A stretch of 45,215 nt of DNA from an uncultured Oscillospiraceae bacterium (GTDB lineage Bacteria > Bacillota > Clostridia > Oscillospirales > Ruminococcaceae). The DNA is taken from contig CAUDDP010000010.1 in the NCBI GenBank assembly GCA_958448395.1, positions 1 to 45,215 on the forward strand, written 5' to 3'. The position numbers were made by a program, and so were the translations under genes. The notes under the pieces are model-generated. The model was given only the letters and a program-made list of their open reading frames with translations. It searched no databases and had not been told where the DNA came from. Shown in pieces: positions 33,358 through 41,401 of the stretch (position 1 is its first letter; each line of letters opens with the position of its first letter).

Positions 33358-34140
33358 TTAAATATTATGGCAAAGCGGACCGTTTCCATGTCCAAGCTGG
33401 AAGTCAGCTCGAATACAATTTGCCACATATATTTTTGCCTGTTGGACACTTTCCTGCAAGGTGTTGCCAATGGCTAACTTTGCAGCAATAGCAGAAGATA
33501 AGGTGCATCCTGTTCCGTGAGTATTTTTTGTTGCAATGTGTTCTCCACGAAACAGATATATCTGTTTTCCGTCATATAGTACATCCACTGCCTCTTCGGT
33601 TAAATGACCGCCTTTTATCAGAACTGCCGTATGGTACTGCTTTGCCAGCTGTTTTGCAGCCTGTTCCATCTCCGAAACAGTCTGTATCGGTTCTTGTAAA
33701 AGTGCTTCTGCTTCCACAAGATTCGGCGTAATCAGTGTTGCCAGTGGGAACAATTGTTTTCGCATAGCAGCGATTGTTTCTTGCTGTATGAGCGTTGCTC
33801 CAGTTGTGGCAACCATGACCGGATCGACGACTACATTAGGAAGGGCATACTGCGAAATCATACTACAAATCACCTGCACCTGTTCTGCACAGGCGATCAT
33901 ACCGGTTTTCACTGCTTTCGGTACAATATCACTGCAAACGGAATCCAGCTGCTGCTGTAAAAAGGTTGCTGGTACTGGTAAGATTCCCTGTACGCCCATG
34001 GTATTCTGTGCAGTCAATGCAGTAATGGCACTCATGCCATATACCTGTAGTACTGTCATCGTCTTTAAATCTGCCTGAATCCCGGCACCGCCGCTGCTGT
34101 CACTGCCGGCAATTGTTAAAACAGGAATGCGTTCTATCAT
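33358..34140 (-). CDS. thiD: Hydroxymethylpyrimidine/phosphomethylpyrimidine kinase ThiD
   Basis: Phosphorylates HMP and HMP-P to HMP pyrophosphate. The 260-residue ribokinase-fold protein has AGSDSSGGAGIQADLKT at the N-terminus, VVDPVMVATTGA, LITPNLVEAEALL and the catalytic GTGCTLSSAIA. The start is the ATG at 34140, overlapping the thiE stop as ATGA. The upstream in-frame extension runs through thiE and has no coding character. Confidence 0.95.
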   Translation of the reverse strand: MIERIPVLTIAGSDSSGGAGIQADLKTMTVLQVYGMSAITALTAQNTMGVQGILPVPATFLQQQLDSVCSDIVPKAVKTGMIACAEQVQVICSMISQYALPNVVVDPVMVATTGATLIQQETIAAMRKQLFPLATLITPNLVEAEALLQEPIQTVSEMEQAAKQLAKQYHTAVLIKGGHLTEEAVDVLYDGKQIYLFRGEHIATKNTHGTGCTLSSAIAAKLAIGNTLQESVQQAKIYVANCIRADFQLGHGNGPLCHNI

Positions 34141-34787
34141 TTTGCTGCACCTCCACAGATCATATCTGCAAGGGTTCGCATATGCTTTGCAGCTGCTGTT
34201 ATATCGGCTTGTGCAAAGATGGCAGAAATAACTGCTAAGCCCTGTCCGCCGAAGCCCTGCAATTGCATTGCATTTTCTGCGGTAATCCCACCAATGGCAA
34301 CAACAGGCATTGTGACCGCACGGCAAATCACTTGCAGGGTCTCCAATGACAGCGGTTTTGCATCTTGCTTTGTTGCAGAGCCAAACACTGCCCCCGTTCC
34401 GATATAATCTGCTCCATCCCGCTGTGCCTGTATTGCCTCTTGTACATTGTGTGCACTTGTACCGATCCATTTTTCCTGACCCAATATTGCTCTTGCCTGT
34501 GCAATGCTGGCATCCGTCTGTCCAACATGCACACCATCTGCACCGCTGTTCTTTGCTGCCTGTACATCATCATTTATAATACATGGTACATGATAAGTAT
34601 GACAGAGCGACACAATTGGGATTGCCAGTTCTGTTAATTCTGTTGTACTGCAATGCTTTTCCCGAATTTGCAGCATGGTTATGCCGCCCTGCAAAGCGGC
34701 TTCCACGCAATCGTATAATGTTCTGCCGTGCAGCCAGCGGGAATCTGTAATCCCATAGAGCCGTATTTGAGCTGGTGTTATCTGCAT
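34137..34787 (-). CDS. thiE: Thiamine-phosphate synthase ThiE
   Basis: Joins HMP pyrophosphate to the thiazole phosphate. The 216-residue TIM-barrel protein shows LYGITDSRW, LQIREKH, CIINDDVQAA, GVHVGQTD, WIGTSAHN, YIGTGAVFGSATK and VAIGGI, all typical. The start is placed at the ATG 34787, though a GTG at 34799 is in frame and touches the AAAGGGG site. The thiazole branch genes (thiG, thiH, thiS) and thiM are absent from the window, so thiazole must come from elsewhere in the genome or from salvage. Confidence 0.93.
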   Translation of the reverse strand: MQITPAQIRLYGITDSRWLHGRTLYDCVEAALQGGITMLQIREKHCSTTELTELAIPIVSLCHTYHVPCIINDDVQAAKNSGADGVHVGQTDASIAQARAILGQEKWIGTSAHNVQEAIQAQRDGADYIGTGAVFGSATKQDAKPLSLETLQVICRAVTMPVVAIGGITAENAMQLQGFGGQGLAVISAIFAQADITAAAKHMRTLADMICGGAAK

Positions 34788-34845
34788 GGATTCCTGCACC
34801 CCTTTCCCATTTTTTCTTCTATTTTTCCTCAGTCGTTCTCTTCAC

Positions 34846-34882
34846 AAAAAAACAGCATACCGCAAAAAAGCAGGTATGCTGT
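34846..34882 (-). terminator. Terminator of the TPP riboswitch
   Basis: Minus strand: ACAGCATACC (34882-34873) pairs with GGTATGCTGT (34861-34852), followed by seven T residues. It is the expression platform between aptamer and thiE. Confidence 0.9.
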
Positions 34883-34905
34883 ATCTTCCATTTTCATGGC
34901 ATTTT

Positions 34906-34996
34906 CTGCATTCCCTACGTTGGCATAGTCCAAATCAGGTCACCGGTCGGCATGTCTGCACACCCTCTCAGCGGCGTACAGCCGCTCCCGTTATGC
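34906..34996 (-). promoter_or_regulatory. TPP (THI-box) riboswitch aptamer
   Basis: The minus strand carries the conserved blocks in order: ACGGGAGC, CGCTGAGAGGGT, GACCGGTGACCTGATTTGG and ACGTAGGGAATGC. Binding of thiamine pyrophosphate should favour the terminator at 34846-34882 and switch off thiE-thiD-DJ-1-thiC. The aptamer begins only 15 nt after the stop of the HD-domain gene, and I see no promoter of its own. Confidence 0.95.
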
Positions 34997-35011
34997 GAAA
35001 AATATCGTTTT

Positions 35012-35536
35012 TTATGCAGAAGCTGTAGCCTGTTTTCTACGAAATACCTTCCGAAAGATATTCCGAAGAGAAGGAGCGACATATTCCAATGCTGCACAAT
35101 ATTTATCCACTATGACAATTACATAGCTTTCTTTATAGTGCGGAATATGTCTTGTTGCAGGCCACATGTGTTTTTCAATGATGTCTTGTTCCACATCATT
35201 TACAGTAAATTGTTTCATTGCATTCTGCAAGGCAACCTGTGGATGATGTGCACTGTGGGATTCATTGGTTTCGGTACGGTCATAGTCTTCTGTTTCATAA
35301 AAATACAAATCATGTAGCAAACCGGCACGGGCAGCAGAAACTGCATCCCAGCGGAAAAATTTACAAATTAAATAATTGTAATAAGAAACATTCACACTAT
35401 GCTGAAATCGTGTTGTTTTGATATGATGGCGATATTGCTTCAGAGACTGTACAGATTCGTTTTCCAACAGGTCGGCAACCAGATCATAATACGTCTGTTG
35501 CTTTAGATCCTTTTTGGAACCGATGGCTCTCAGCAT
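35012..35536 (-). CDS. HD-domain phosphohydrolase-like protein
   Basis: 174 residues. The HD signature residues are RFQHSVNVSYY (His), LLHDLYFY (HD pair), HSAHHPQ and IVDKY (last Asp). The closest general group is small HD-superfamily hydrolases acting on nucleotides or other phosphoesters; the substrate is unknown. A GGAAGG ribosome site and a promoter at 35564-35592 precede it. Its transcript probably continues into the thiamine riboswitch. Confidence 0.82.
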   Translation of the reverse strand: MLRAIGSKKDLKQQTYYDLVADLLENESVQSLKQYRHHIKTTRFQHSVNVSYYNYLICKFFRWDAVSAARAGLLHDLYFYETEDYDRTETNESHSAHHPQVALQNAMKQFTVNDVEQDIIEKHMWPATRHIPHYKESYVIVIVDKYCAALEYVAPSLRNIFRKVFRRKQATASA

Positions 35537-35563
35537 GACGACACCTTCCTTTCATCTTTTTTC

Positions 35564-35592
35564 AGTGTATCAGATTTCACAGCGTTTGTCAA
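35564..35592 (-). promoter_or_regulatory. Promoter of the HD gene, possibly also of the thiamine operon
   Basis: Minus strand: TTGACA (35592-35587), a 17-nt spacer and TACACT (35569-35564). Confidence 0.75.
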
Positions 35593-35676
35593 GCTTTTTC
35601 TGTTTCCTATTTTACGCTTTTTTGCATAAAAGTAATCCGGAAAGAAGAAGTGGCTTCTTATATTTTATAGATAGAA

Positions 35677-35705
35677 TTGCAATTTGTGTAGATGCATGTT
35701 ATAAT
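35677..35705 (+). promoter_or_regulatory. Candidate upstream promoter of the 35.9-kb RNA
   Basis: TTGCAA (35677-35682), a 17-nt spacer and TATAAT (35700-35705). The 140 nt after it hold no usable ORF. Confidence 0.5.
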
Positions 35706-35844
35706 AGTGACAAAACCGTATTCTAAAAATCAAAAAGGTTGCAGTCAGAGAGCTGGTTGTGGAATAAAAGGAAGCATGTTGTATTAGAAAATCCATGAAA
35801 AAGCTGTCTATTATGGCATTGATACCAAAAATATAAAAAGTGTC

Positions 35845-35873
35845 TTGACAAATGGAAAAACATATGGTATCAT
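35845..35873 (+). promoter_or_regulatory. Promoter of the 35.9-kb small RNA
   Basis: TTGACA (35845-35850), a 17-nt spacer and TATCAT (35868-35873). The predicted start, about 35880, falls at the base of the first hairpin. Confidence 0.75.
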
Positions 35874-35879
35874 ATAGAT

Positions 35880-36077
35880 ATTCTACAGACGTTCTAAATG
35901 TGTGTAGAAAATAATATTTTTAATTTCCTAACCTACATAGAATCACCCCATTGAATCCTTTTCTTCATTCAATGGGGTGATTCTATATCATAATGTATAA
36001 TGTTATTTTTATTTATAATTAAATGAAATAAGAGCATAATAACATAACTTTATTAGCTGTGTTATTATGCTCTTTTT
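35880..36077 (+). ncRNA. Probable small RNA with three strong hairpins
   Basis: A promoter, about 200 nt of untranslated sequence and a terminator. Hairpin 1 pairs TTCTACA (35881-35887) with TGTAGAA (35903-35909). Hairpin 2 is a perfect 19-bp stem, 35938-35956 with 35967-35985, around a 10-nt pyrimidine-rich loop. Hairpin 3 is the terminator. The only short ORF (18 codons from 35898) has no ribosome site. The class is unknown; an antisense, regulatory or protein-binding role is possible. Confidence 0.6.
36030..36077. terminator. Terminator of the small RNA and of the ABC exporter
   Basis: AAGAGCATAATAACA (36030-36044) pairs perfectly with 36060-36074 over 15 bp, with a T5 run after it. It is T-rich on the minus side too, so it may also end the convergent ABC operon. 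Confidence 0.85.
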
Positions 36078-36100
36078 CGATGAAGAAGGAAGAAAAGTTG

Positions 36101-37273
36101 TTAAGAGGTTGTGGATTTGGCACGGGCATCATGCTTTGTTTTTTGTAGTACCAGAATGACCGCAAATAGGGCAGCTGCAAACAGAAACTCAACGCCTAAA
36201 TACTGGAGGAATCTACTGGTTGTAAATGCTTCTCCAGAAGCACCGGAAAGCATGTCGTTTGCCTTCACGTACCAATAGGCTGGTAGGAATTGTCCAGCTC
36301 GTAGTACACCTTCTCCCAGCAGCGACTGCGGAACAAAGACACCACACAGAAAACTCATGCCCAGTCCGACAATATTGGAGATGACATTGACACCTGTGCT
36401 GCTTGGAGCAAAAGTAGAAATTAGAATCGCAATGCCAGCTGAAACGAGTAGAAATACAAAGCTATTCAGGACGGCATACCATGCTTTCCCACTGAATATC
36501 CCACCATAGAGAAAGACCCCTGCTGCCATAAAAATCAGCCAGACAAACAGGACAAACAGACCACTGCCCAGCAGCAGTTGTAACGTTTGTGAACTGGAAG
36601 AAAGGCAGGAACAGTTGGTACGGTTGCGAATATCTGTTTTTTGCATGGTGATTAAAGTTGGAGACAAGGCTACTACCATAACAGATAAGAGAACGTATGG
36701 AAGGTATTGAAAATAATAGCTGAATGTTTCGCTATAGTCACTATTTTCTTTTTCTGAGAATGGATTGCTGTTGACTTCAATTTCTTTAGAAAGAGCATCT
36801 TCTGTTGCGACAATTGCCTCTGTGCAGGATAAGCCGCTTGCCTGATAGGCAGCTACGGTGCTGACATATTCAGAAAGTGTACTGTCCAGCAGCGTATTCG
36901 CATACCGGTCATCAATATAGTAGTGGGTAAAGAGCGTATCAGTTTCTCCGTTTGTCAGTTTTTCTGCATAGCCCACTGGAATCGTCATAACATAATCCGC
37001 ACGCTCATAGTAGAGGGCATCCAGAATTTCGTCTTCTTCCTCTGGAAGAGAAATCAAGTCATGCCGTTCTCCCAGAAATGCAATGAGTGCTTTACTTTCC
37101 GGTGTCTGATCTTCATCTAGCACACAAACGGAACATCGTTCTTCGGCAAACGTAAAACTGGAATCACTTGTATTTACAAAAATAATGCAGATAATCAAAA
37201 ATACAACGATCCAGATCATTGCAGTAGGAAGCTTTTTCAGCATCACCTTGAGAAATGCGTTAAAGACTTGCAT
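36101..37273 (-). CDS. ABC-2 type permease, second subunit
   Basis: 390 residues: one N-terminal membrane helix, a large outer domain (about 40-205, including DYVMTIPVGYAEKLTNGETDT) and five or six C-terminal helices (from about 208). This is the ABC2_membrane_3 arrangement found in drug or lipid exporters. It overlaps the preceding permease gene by 14 nt, so the two are coupled and likely form a heterodimer. Confidence 0.83.
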   Translation of the reverse strand: MQVFNAFLKVMLKKLPTAMIWIVVFLIICIIFVNTSDSSFTFAEERCSVCVLDEDQTPESKALIAFLGERHDLISLPEEEDEILDALYYERADYVMTIPVGYAEKLTNGETDTLFTHYYIDDRYANTLLDSTLSEYVSTVAAYQASGLSCTEAIVATEDALSKEIEVNSNPFSEKENSDYSETFSYYFQYLPYVLLSVMVVALSPTLITMQKTDIRNRTNCSCLSSSSQTLQLLLGSGLFVLFVWLIFMAAGVFLYGGIFSGKAWYAVLNSFVFLLVSAGIAILISTFAPSSTGVNVISNIVGLGMSFLCGVFVPQSLLGEGVLRAGQFLPAYWYVKANDMLSGASGEAFTTSRFLQYLGVEFLFAAALFAVILVLQKTKHDARAKSTTS

Positions 37274-38390
37274 ATTTCCGCCTCCTTGTCAATAAAAATC
37301 CAATTATGGTGAATACAACTGTCAGCACGAGGATGGTTGCCAGTTTATATAGATATTGCTGATAATCACTATATAGGTTCAGGCAGTAAAACAGATCACT
37401 GATTAGTGATGCCGGATTGATGGAGTGGAAGAATGGAACATGTTCTGCCAGATATGGACGAATATTGGATGCCATCAAGCCACTGCAAAAACAGCTGAGC
37501 ATGGAAATTGTCATGGCAATGCCCGTCTTTGCCCCTTCCTGTAATCTGCCAAAAGAACCAATCATAAAGCCCATCGAAACGCCCATAACGCCGCTTACAA
37601 TGGCAGACAGATAAATTAACGGCAGACTGCCAACAAAATTCACTTTCAGGACAACCACCAGATAGGTGACTGCAATCACCATACAAATGGTCTGTAAAAT
37701 ATAACTGCCAAACAGTCCGGCAAGCAGACTGATGCTTTTCGGCGTGGGGGAACAGCATTTTCTTGCACCGAGTGGAGAGAGATTGCCTTGTTGAGCGATC
37801 GCAATATGTAGACCTGTCACAGAACCGAACATGGCCACCATTGCCAGCAGATTGTAAAAATAATTTGTAGTGGGATCGGTATCACCAGTTGTCATAGAAA
37901 TTTTCTGATTGCCGACAACGGTATCATTCAGTGCGGCAATGACGGCTTCGGTCTTTTCCGGTGCAGTTTGTATGGTTTGTCGGATAATCGTTTCCTGTAG
38001 GTGATACTGTTCTGCAAAGGATTTGATGATGGTTTGTTCCACGCCATTTCCGGCAACACTCAGGGAAAGGGTATCGCCAGCATAGAGGATGCCATATACA
38101 TCCTGTTCTTCCAGCAGGGACAAAGCTGTTTCTTCATCCGTATATGTGACTGCAAATAATGGCTCTCCATTGGATTCTAGGCTGTCTAAAACCGTGTGCA
38201 GCATTGGTTGCTCCGTAGTTTCTACAACGGCAACAGGAACGGTGGAAAACAGTGTAGTCTTTTCATAAAGGCTGCTGAATGCCACTTTAAAAAAGGTTCC
38301 AAGGACAATGGGAAATAGAATCAGCCAAAATAGAATATCCTTTACTCGCAGTCCGCTCAGCACTTCATATTTTAAGTTGTGCCAAAACAT
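37260..38390 (-). CDS. ABC-2 type permease, first subunit
   Basis: 376 residues from the ATG at 38390, seven bases after AGGAGG; a longer frame to 38447 would overlap the ATPase gene more and lacks a site. It has the same topology as its neighbour: a helix near residues 20-38, a large outer domain (DEETALSLLEEQDVYGILYAGD) and six C-terminal helices. It pairs with the downstream permease and the upstream ATPase. Confidence 0.85.
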   Translation of the reverse strand: MFWHNLKYEVLSGLRVKDILFWLILFPIVLGTFFKVAFSSLYEKTTLFSTVPVAVVETTEQPMLHTVLDSLESNGEPLFAVTYTDEETALSLLEEQDVYGILYAGDTLSLSVAGNGVEQTIIKSFAEQYHLQETIIRQTIQTAPEKTEAVIAALNDTVVGNQKISMTTGDTDPTTNYFYNLLAMVAMFGSVTGLHIAIAQQGNLSPLGARKCCSPTPKSISLLAGLFGSYILQTICMVIAVTYLVVVLKVNFVGSLPLIYLSAIVSGVMGVSMGFMIGSFGRLQEGAKTGIAMTISMLSCFCSGLMASNIRPYLAEHVPFFHSINPASLISDLFYCLNLYSDYQQYLYKLATILVLTVVFTIIGFLLTRRRKYASL

Positions 38391-38394
38391 AGGG

Positions 38395-39345
38395 TTACAC
38401 CTCCTTGTCTCGCAGTGCTTTTCCAGTAATCTCCAAAAAGACGTCATTCAGAGTTGGCAGTGTGGTATAAACCTTGCCGAAAGCAATCTGATTTTCCTGT
38501 AATATATGGAGAACATCAATAAGATTGTGCATACCACCGGAACAAAAAACCTGTAGCTCTGCTTGCTTGCAGACAGCTTGATAAACATGCTCCAAATTCT
38601 GTATCTGTTCCAATACTGCATCCGGCAATATGGAAACAGCAATTGTAATGGTTTCCGTATTTTTGATGATGCTTTTCAGTTCTTCCTTTGTGCCCTCGGC
38701 GATTTTCTTTCCTTTATCCATGATTGCAATACGGGTGCAGATTTGTTCCACCTCTTCCATATAGTGCGAGGTATAAATGATGGTTGCTCCATCCCGATTC
38801 AACGCCTGTATGCCTTCCAGAATTTGATTTCGGCTTTGTGGATCGACAGCAACAGTTGGTTCATCCAGAATAATGAGTTTTGGTTTATGAGCAATGCCGC
38901 AAGCAATATTCAAACGACGCAGCAGACCGCCAGAAAGTTTTTTCGGATAAAACTTGAGAAAGTCTTCCAAGCCGGTAAAATGTACGGCATCCATGACGTA
39001 TTGTTTGCGGGTGGCTTTATCCCGAATGTATAGACCGCAGAAATAATCAATATTTTCATAGACGGTCAGCTCCTGCAAAACCGCAACGTTTTGCATAATC
39101 ACGCCGATTTGCCGCTTGATGTCATAGCTGACGGGAGTCATTTTCTTGCCGAATATCTCGATGCTGCCCTTGTCAAAAGCAAGCAGGGAGAGCAGGCAAT
39201 TGATGGTGGTGGTTTTTCCAGAACCATTTGGTCCCAGTAAACCGAATATCTCTCCCTCCTGAATCTCCAGTGAAAAATGGTCGAGTGCAATGAGTTCTTT
39301 GTAACGCTTGACTAGGTTTTCAATTTTTACAACCGTTGTTCCCAT
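38395..39345 (-). CDS. ABC transporter ATP-binding protein
   Basis: 316 residues with Walker A GPNGSGKTT (around 38-46), Q-loop QIGVIMQN, signature LSGGLLRRL, Walker B LIILDEPTVAVDP and switch His in YTSHYM. This is the drug/lipid exporter type (DrrA or CcmA-like). It is the first gene of a three-gene exporter operon, preceded by AAGGAGGAG. The operon faces away from a WYL regulator, which may control it. Confidence 0.88.
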   Translation of the reverse strand: MGTTVVKIENLVKRYKELIALDHFSLEIQEGEIFGLLGPNGSGKTTTINCLLSLLAFDKGSIEIFGKKMTPVSYDIKRQIGVIMQNVAVLQELTVYENIDYFCGLYIRDKATRKQYVMDAVHFTGLEDFLKFYPKKLSGGLLRRLNIACGIAHKPKLIILDEPTVAVDPQSRNQILEGIQALNRDGATIIYTSHYMEEVEQICTRIAIMDKGKKIAEGTKEELKSIIKNTETITIAVSILPDAVLEQIQNLEHVYQAVCKQAELQVFCSGGMHNLIDVLHILQENQIAFGKVYTTLPTLNDVFLEITGKALRDKEV

Positions 39346-39427
39346 TTGATCTCCTCCTTATTTGAATGGTTTATGTTGTATTTTTTGCTGTTGAAATTAT
39401 TATACTATGTTTTTTGAGAAAAGGGAA

Positions 39428-39463
39428 GTGTCAAATGTCATCAGTTGCAGTGACAAATGTCAC
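39428..39463. promoter_or_regulatory. Two operator-like repeats before the exporter operon
   Basis: GTGTCAAATGTCAT (39428-39441) and GTGACAAATGTCAC (39450-39463, a palindrome apart from its AA centre) have the same frame 22 bp apart. The exporter promoter has a consensus TATAAT (minus strand, 39404-39399) but a poor -35 (TTCCCT). The repeats start right behind that -35 position, as for an activator site. Confidence 0.6.
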
Positions 39464-39499
39464 TTTTTTCACGGAAATCCATTTTCAAATGATGGAGTG

Positions 39500-39780
39500 G
39501 ATTGCTCCGCCGTAGGCGACTATGGTCAAGCTGATGCAGCTTGGCGGAGGGGGATGCAAGGGGGACAAGCTGTCCCCCTTGCAGAGGAAACGAGTTGGAT
39601 AAGATAACGGAATGAAGAACAAGCCACCGCTGTCCGCCCTCTAAAATAACAAAACGATACAGGATGTAGAAATTTAGGGCGATTCGACTGCAAATTTGGA
39701 TACAGAAACAGGGCGGACAGCGGACACAGGCAGACAGCGAAGCGATTCTGCCGGCGGAGTTGAGACCGGTATCCGTGAGG
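39500..39780. repeat. GC-rich segment with nested inverted repeats
   Basis: It contains GCAAGGGGGACA ... TGTCCCCCTTGC around 39556-39583 (12-bp arms, 3-nt loop). A second pair is CCGCTGTCCGCCCT (39627-39640) with its complement at 39710-39723, and there are smaller CTCCGCC/GGCGGAG pairs. Base composition is clearly richer in G and C than its surroundings. No ORF in it looks genuine. It could be a mobile-element relic or a folded RNA. Confidence 0.5.
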
Positions 39781-39822
39781 AAAAATACAAAAATGGATTT
39801 CGATGCACTTTTTGGCCTCTGC

Positions 39823-39851
39823 TTGTGTTCCATACAGGAATATGCTATAAT
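39823..39851 (+). promoter_or_regulatory. Promoter of the WYL regulator gene
   Basis: TTGTGT (39823-39828), a 17-nt spacer and TATAAT (39846-39851). Confidence 0.65.
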
Positions 39852-39875
39852 AAAGAAAATAGGAGGACAACGATT

Positions 39876-40778
39876 ATGAAACTGGATCGGCTCATTGGGA
39901 TACTTTCCATTTTGCTGCAAAAGGAAAAAGTGACAGCGGCAGACTTGGCAGAGATATTTGAGGTATCGCACCGTACGATTTTACGGGATGTGGATGCCCT
40001 TTGTTGTGCAGGAATTCCGCTGGTGACTTACAAAGGAAAAGGCGGCGGGATTGCCATTATGGATGGCTATAAGCTAGATAAAACCGTTTTTTCTACCAGG
40101 GAAATGCAAGCTATTCTGGCAGGGCTGCAAAGTCTTGATAGTATCAGTGGCACAAACCGTTATCGGCAGTTGATGGAAAAGCTATCGGCAGATGCTGCCC
40201 GTACGCTGTGTGCAGAGAATCATATTTTAATTGACCTTTCTGCATGGGATAAGTCGGCGGTTTCGGAAAAAATTGAACAGATTCAGTCGGCGATGGAACA
40301 GGATGCTGTCATCTCTTTCACCTATTTTGCTCCCAGCGGCGATACCGTTCGTACGATAGAACCTTACCATCTGGTGTTTCAGTGGGCGAACTGGTATGTA
40401 TGGGGGTATTGCAACTTGCGGCAGGATTACCGTATGTTTAAATTGACTCGTATGGTCAATCTAATTGTAACAGAAGAAAAACGGCAAAAACGAACGGTTC
40501 CTGTTTATGTCTGTAATAAGCTGCGGCATACAGAAGGAGAAATCCAAGCAGTTGTACGATTTGACAACGCTATAAAATGGCGAATCATTGACGAGTTTGG
40601 TTTGGAGCGACTAGAATGGGATGCAGACGGAAATCTTCTGCTTTCTTTTACTTGGTCGGACGAGCTGTCTTTTTATCAATACATTCTTACGTTTGGAAGC
40701 CAGGCGGAGATTATTTCGCCGATAGCGTATCGGGAGCGATTCCGTCTGCTTTTGAAAGAGATTGCAGAAAAGTATTGA
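39876..40778 (+). CDS. WYL-domain transcriptional regulator (YafY/YobV type)
   Basis: 300 residues from the ATG at 39876, preceded by AGGAGGAC. The N-terminal HTH_11 domain (RLIGILSILLQKEKVTAADLAEIFEVSHRTILRDVDAL) is followed by a WYL domain near residues 140-215 (VISFTYFAPSG, EPYHLVFQWANWYVWGYC, FKLTRM) and a WCX C-terminal part. Such regulators bind DNA as dimers and respond to a small ligand. The divergent ABC exporter operon and the paired TGTCA repeats between them make that operon the likely target. The in-frame extension upstream to 39696 lies in the GC-rich repeat and is not believable. Confidence 0.88.
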   Translation: MKLDRLIGILSILLQKEKVTAADLAEIFEVSHRTILRDVDALCCAGIPLVTYKGKGGGIAIMDGYKLDKTVFSTREMQAILAGLQSLDSISGTNRYRQLMEKLSADAARTLCAENHILIDLSAWDKSAVSEKIEQIQSAMEQDAVISFTYFAPSGDTVRTIEPYHLVFQWANWYVWGYCNLRQDYRMFKLTRMVNLIVTEEKRQKRTVPVYVCNKLRHTEGEIQAVVRFDNAIKWRIIDEFGLERLEWDADGNLLLSFTWSDELSFYQYILTFGSQAEIISPIAYRERFRLLLKEIAEKY

Positions 40779-40837
40779 GGGGATAGCAAATAAAAACACC
40801 CCATTTCATATGAAATAAATAAAAGAAAGGAATTTAT

Positions 40838-41401
40838 ATGTCATCAAACCATCAAATTGCTTATGCAAAAATCAAGGATTTTCTAAGTGTTTATCATCTT
40901 TATAAAGAGGTATGTGTTGCACAGAATGAGATGTATTGCACCCATTGGAATATAGAAATCTATCCGCATGAGGCGGATTTGAGGAAGCATATTGAACAAC
41001 AACAGATGTACCTGTATCGACAGGGTACAGAACTTGCAGCTGCTATGGCACTTGTGGATGATGAAACAGAGGCGTATCGAAATGCTGCATGGGAAGTGCA
41101 GGCAGCAGACAATGAAGTTTATTTTCTACAACTTCTTGCTGTACATCCAAGGTTTCGTGGACATCATCTTTCTGATAAAATGATGCAGTTTATGATAGAA
41201 ACGGCACACCAAAACGGTAAAAAAGCGTTGCGTCTTGCGGTGGTGAAGGGAAATCTTCCAGCGGAACGGCTGTATCAGAAGACTGGATTTCAATACATTG
41301 CAGAATATACCGTTCACTATGAATTTACAGGAAAAGTAACCTTTTATCTGTATGAAATGGATTTGACAAATAGAAAGGAGTATCTCAATGGCACTGCCTG
41401 A
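40838..41401 (+). CDS. GNAT-family N-acetyltransferase
   Basis: 187 residues. The acetyl-CoA-binding block is LLAVHPRFRGHHLSDKMMQF (motif A), followed by LRLAVVKGNLPAERLYQKTGFQYI (motif B). Its acceptor is unknown. It is preceded by GAAAGG and is the first of four closely spaced genes; its end overlaps the next gene by 14 nt. Confidence 0.83.
   Translation: MSSNHQIAYAKIKDFLSVYHLYKEVCVAQNEMYCTHWNIEIYPHEADLRKHIEQQQMYLYRQGTELAAAMALVDDETEAYRNAAWEVQAADNEVYFLQLLAVHPRFRGHHLSDKMMQFMIETAHQNGKKALRLAVVKGNLPAERLYQKTGFQYIAEYTVHYEFTGKVTFYLYEMDLTNRKEYLNGTA

Noticed and set aside
34141..34470. N-terminal extension of ThiD
   Set aside because: It runs through thiE in another frame, is Cys/Arg-rich and unlike any kinase; the ATG at 34140 fits the family start.
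35898..35954. An 18-codon ORF at the start of the small RNA
   Set aside because: It has no ribosome site and overlaps two hairpins, and its sequence is not recognisable as a leader peptide.
39441..39971. Open frames in the GC-rich repeat block on both strands
   Set aside because: They have no ribosome site, biased composition and overlap the inverted repeats and the regulator start.
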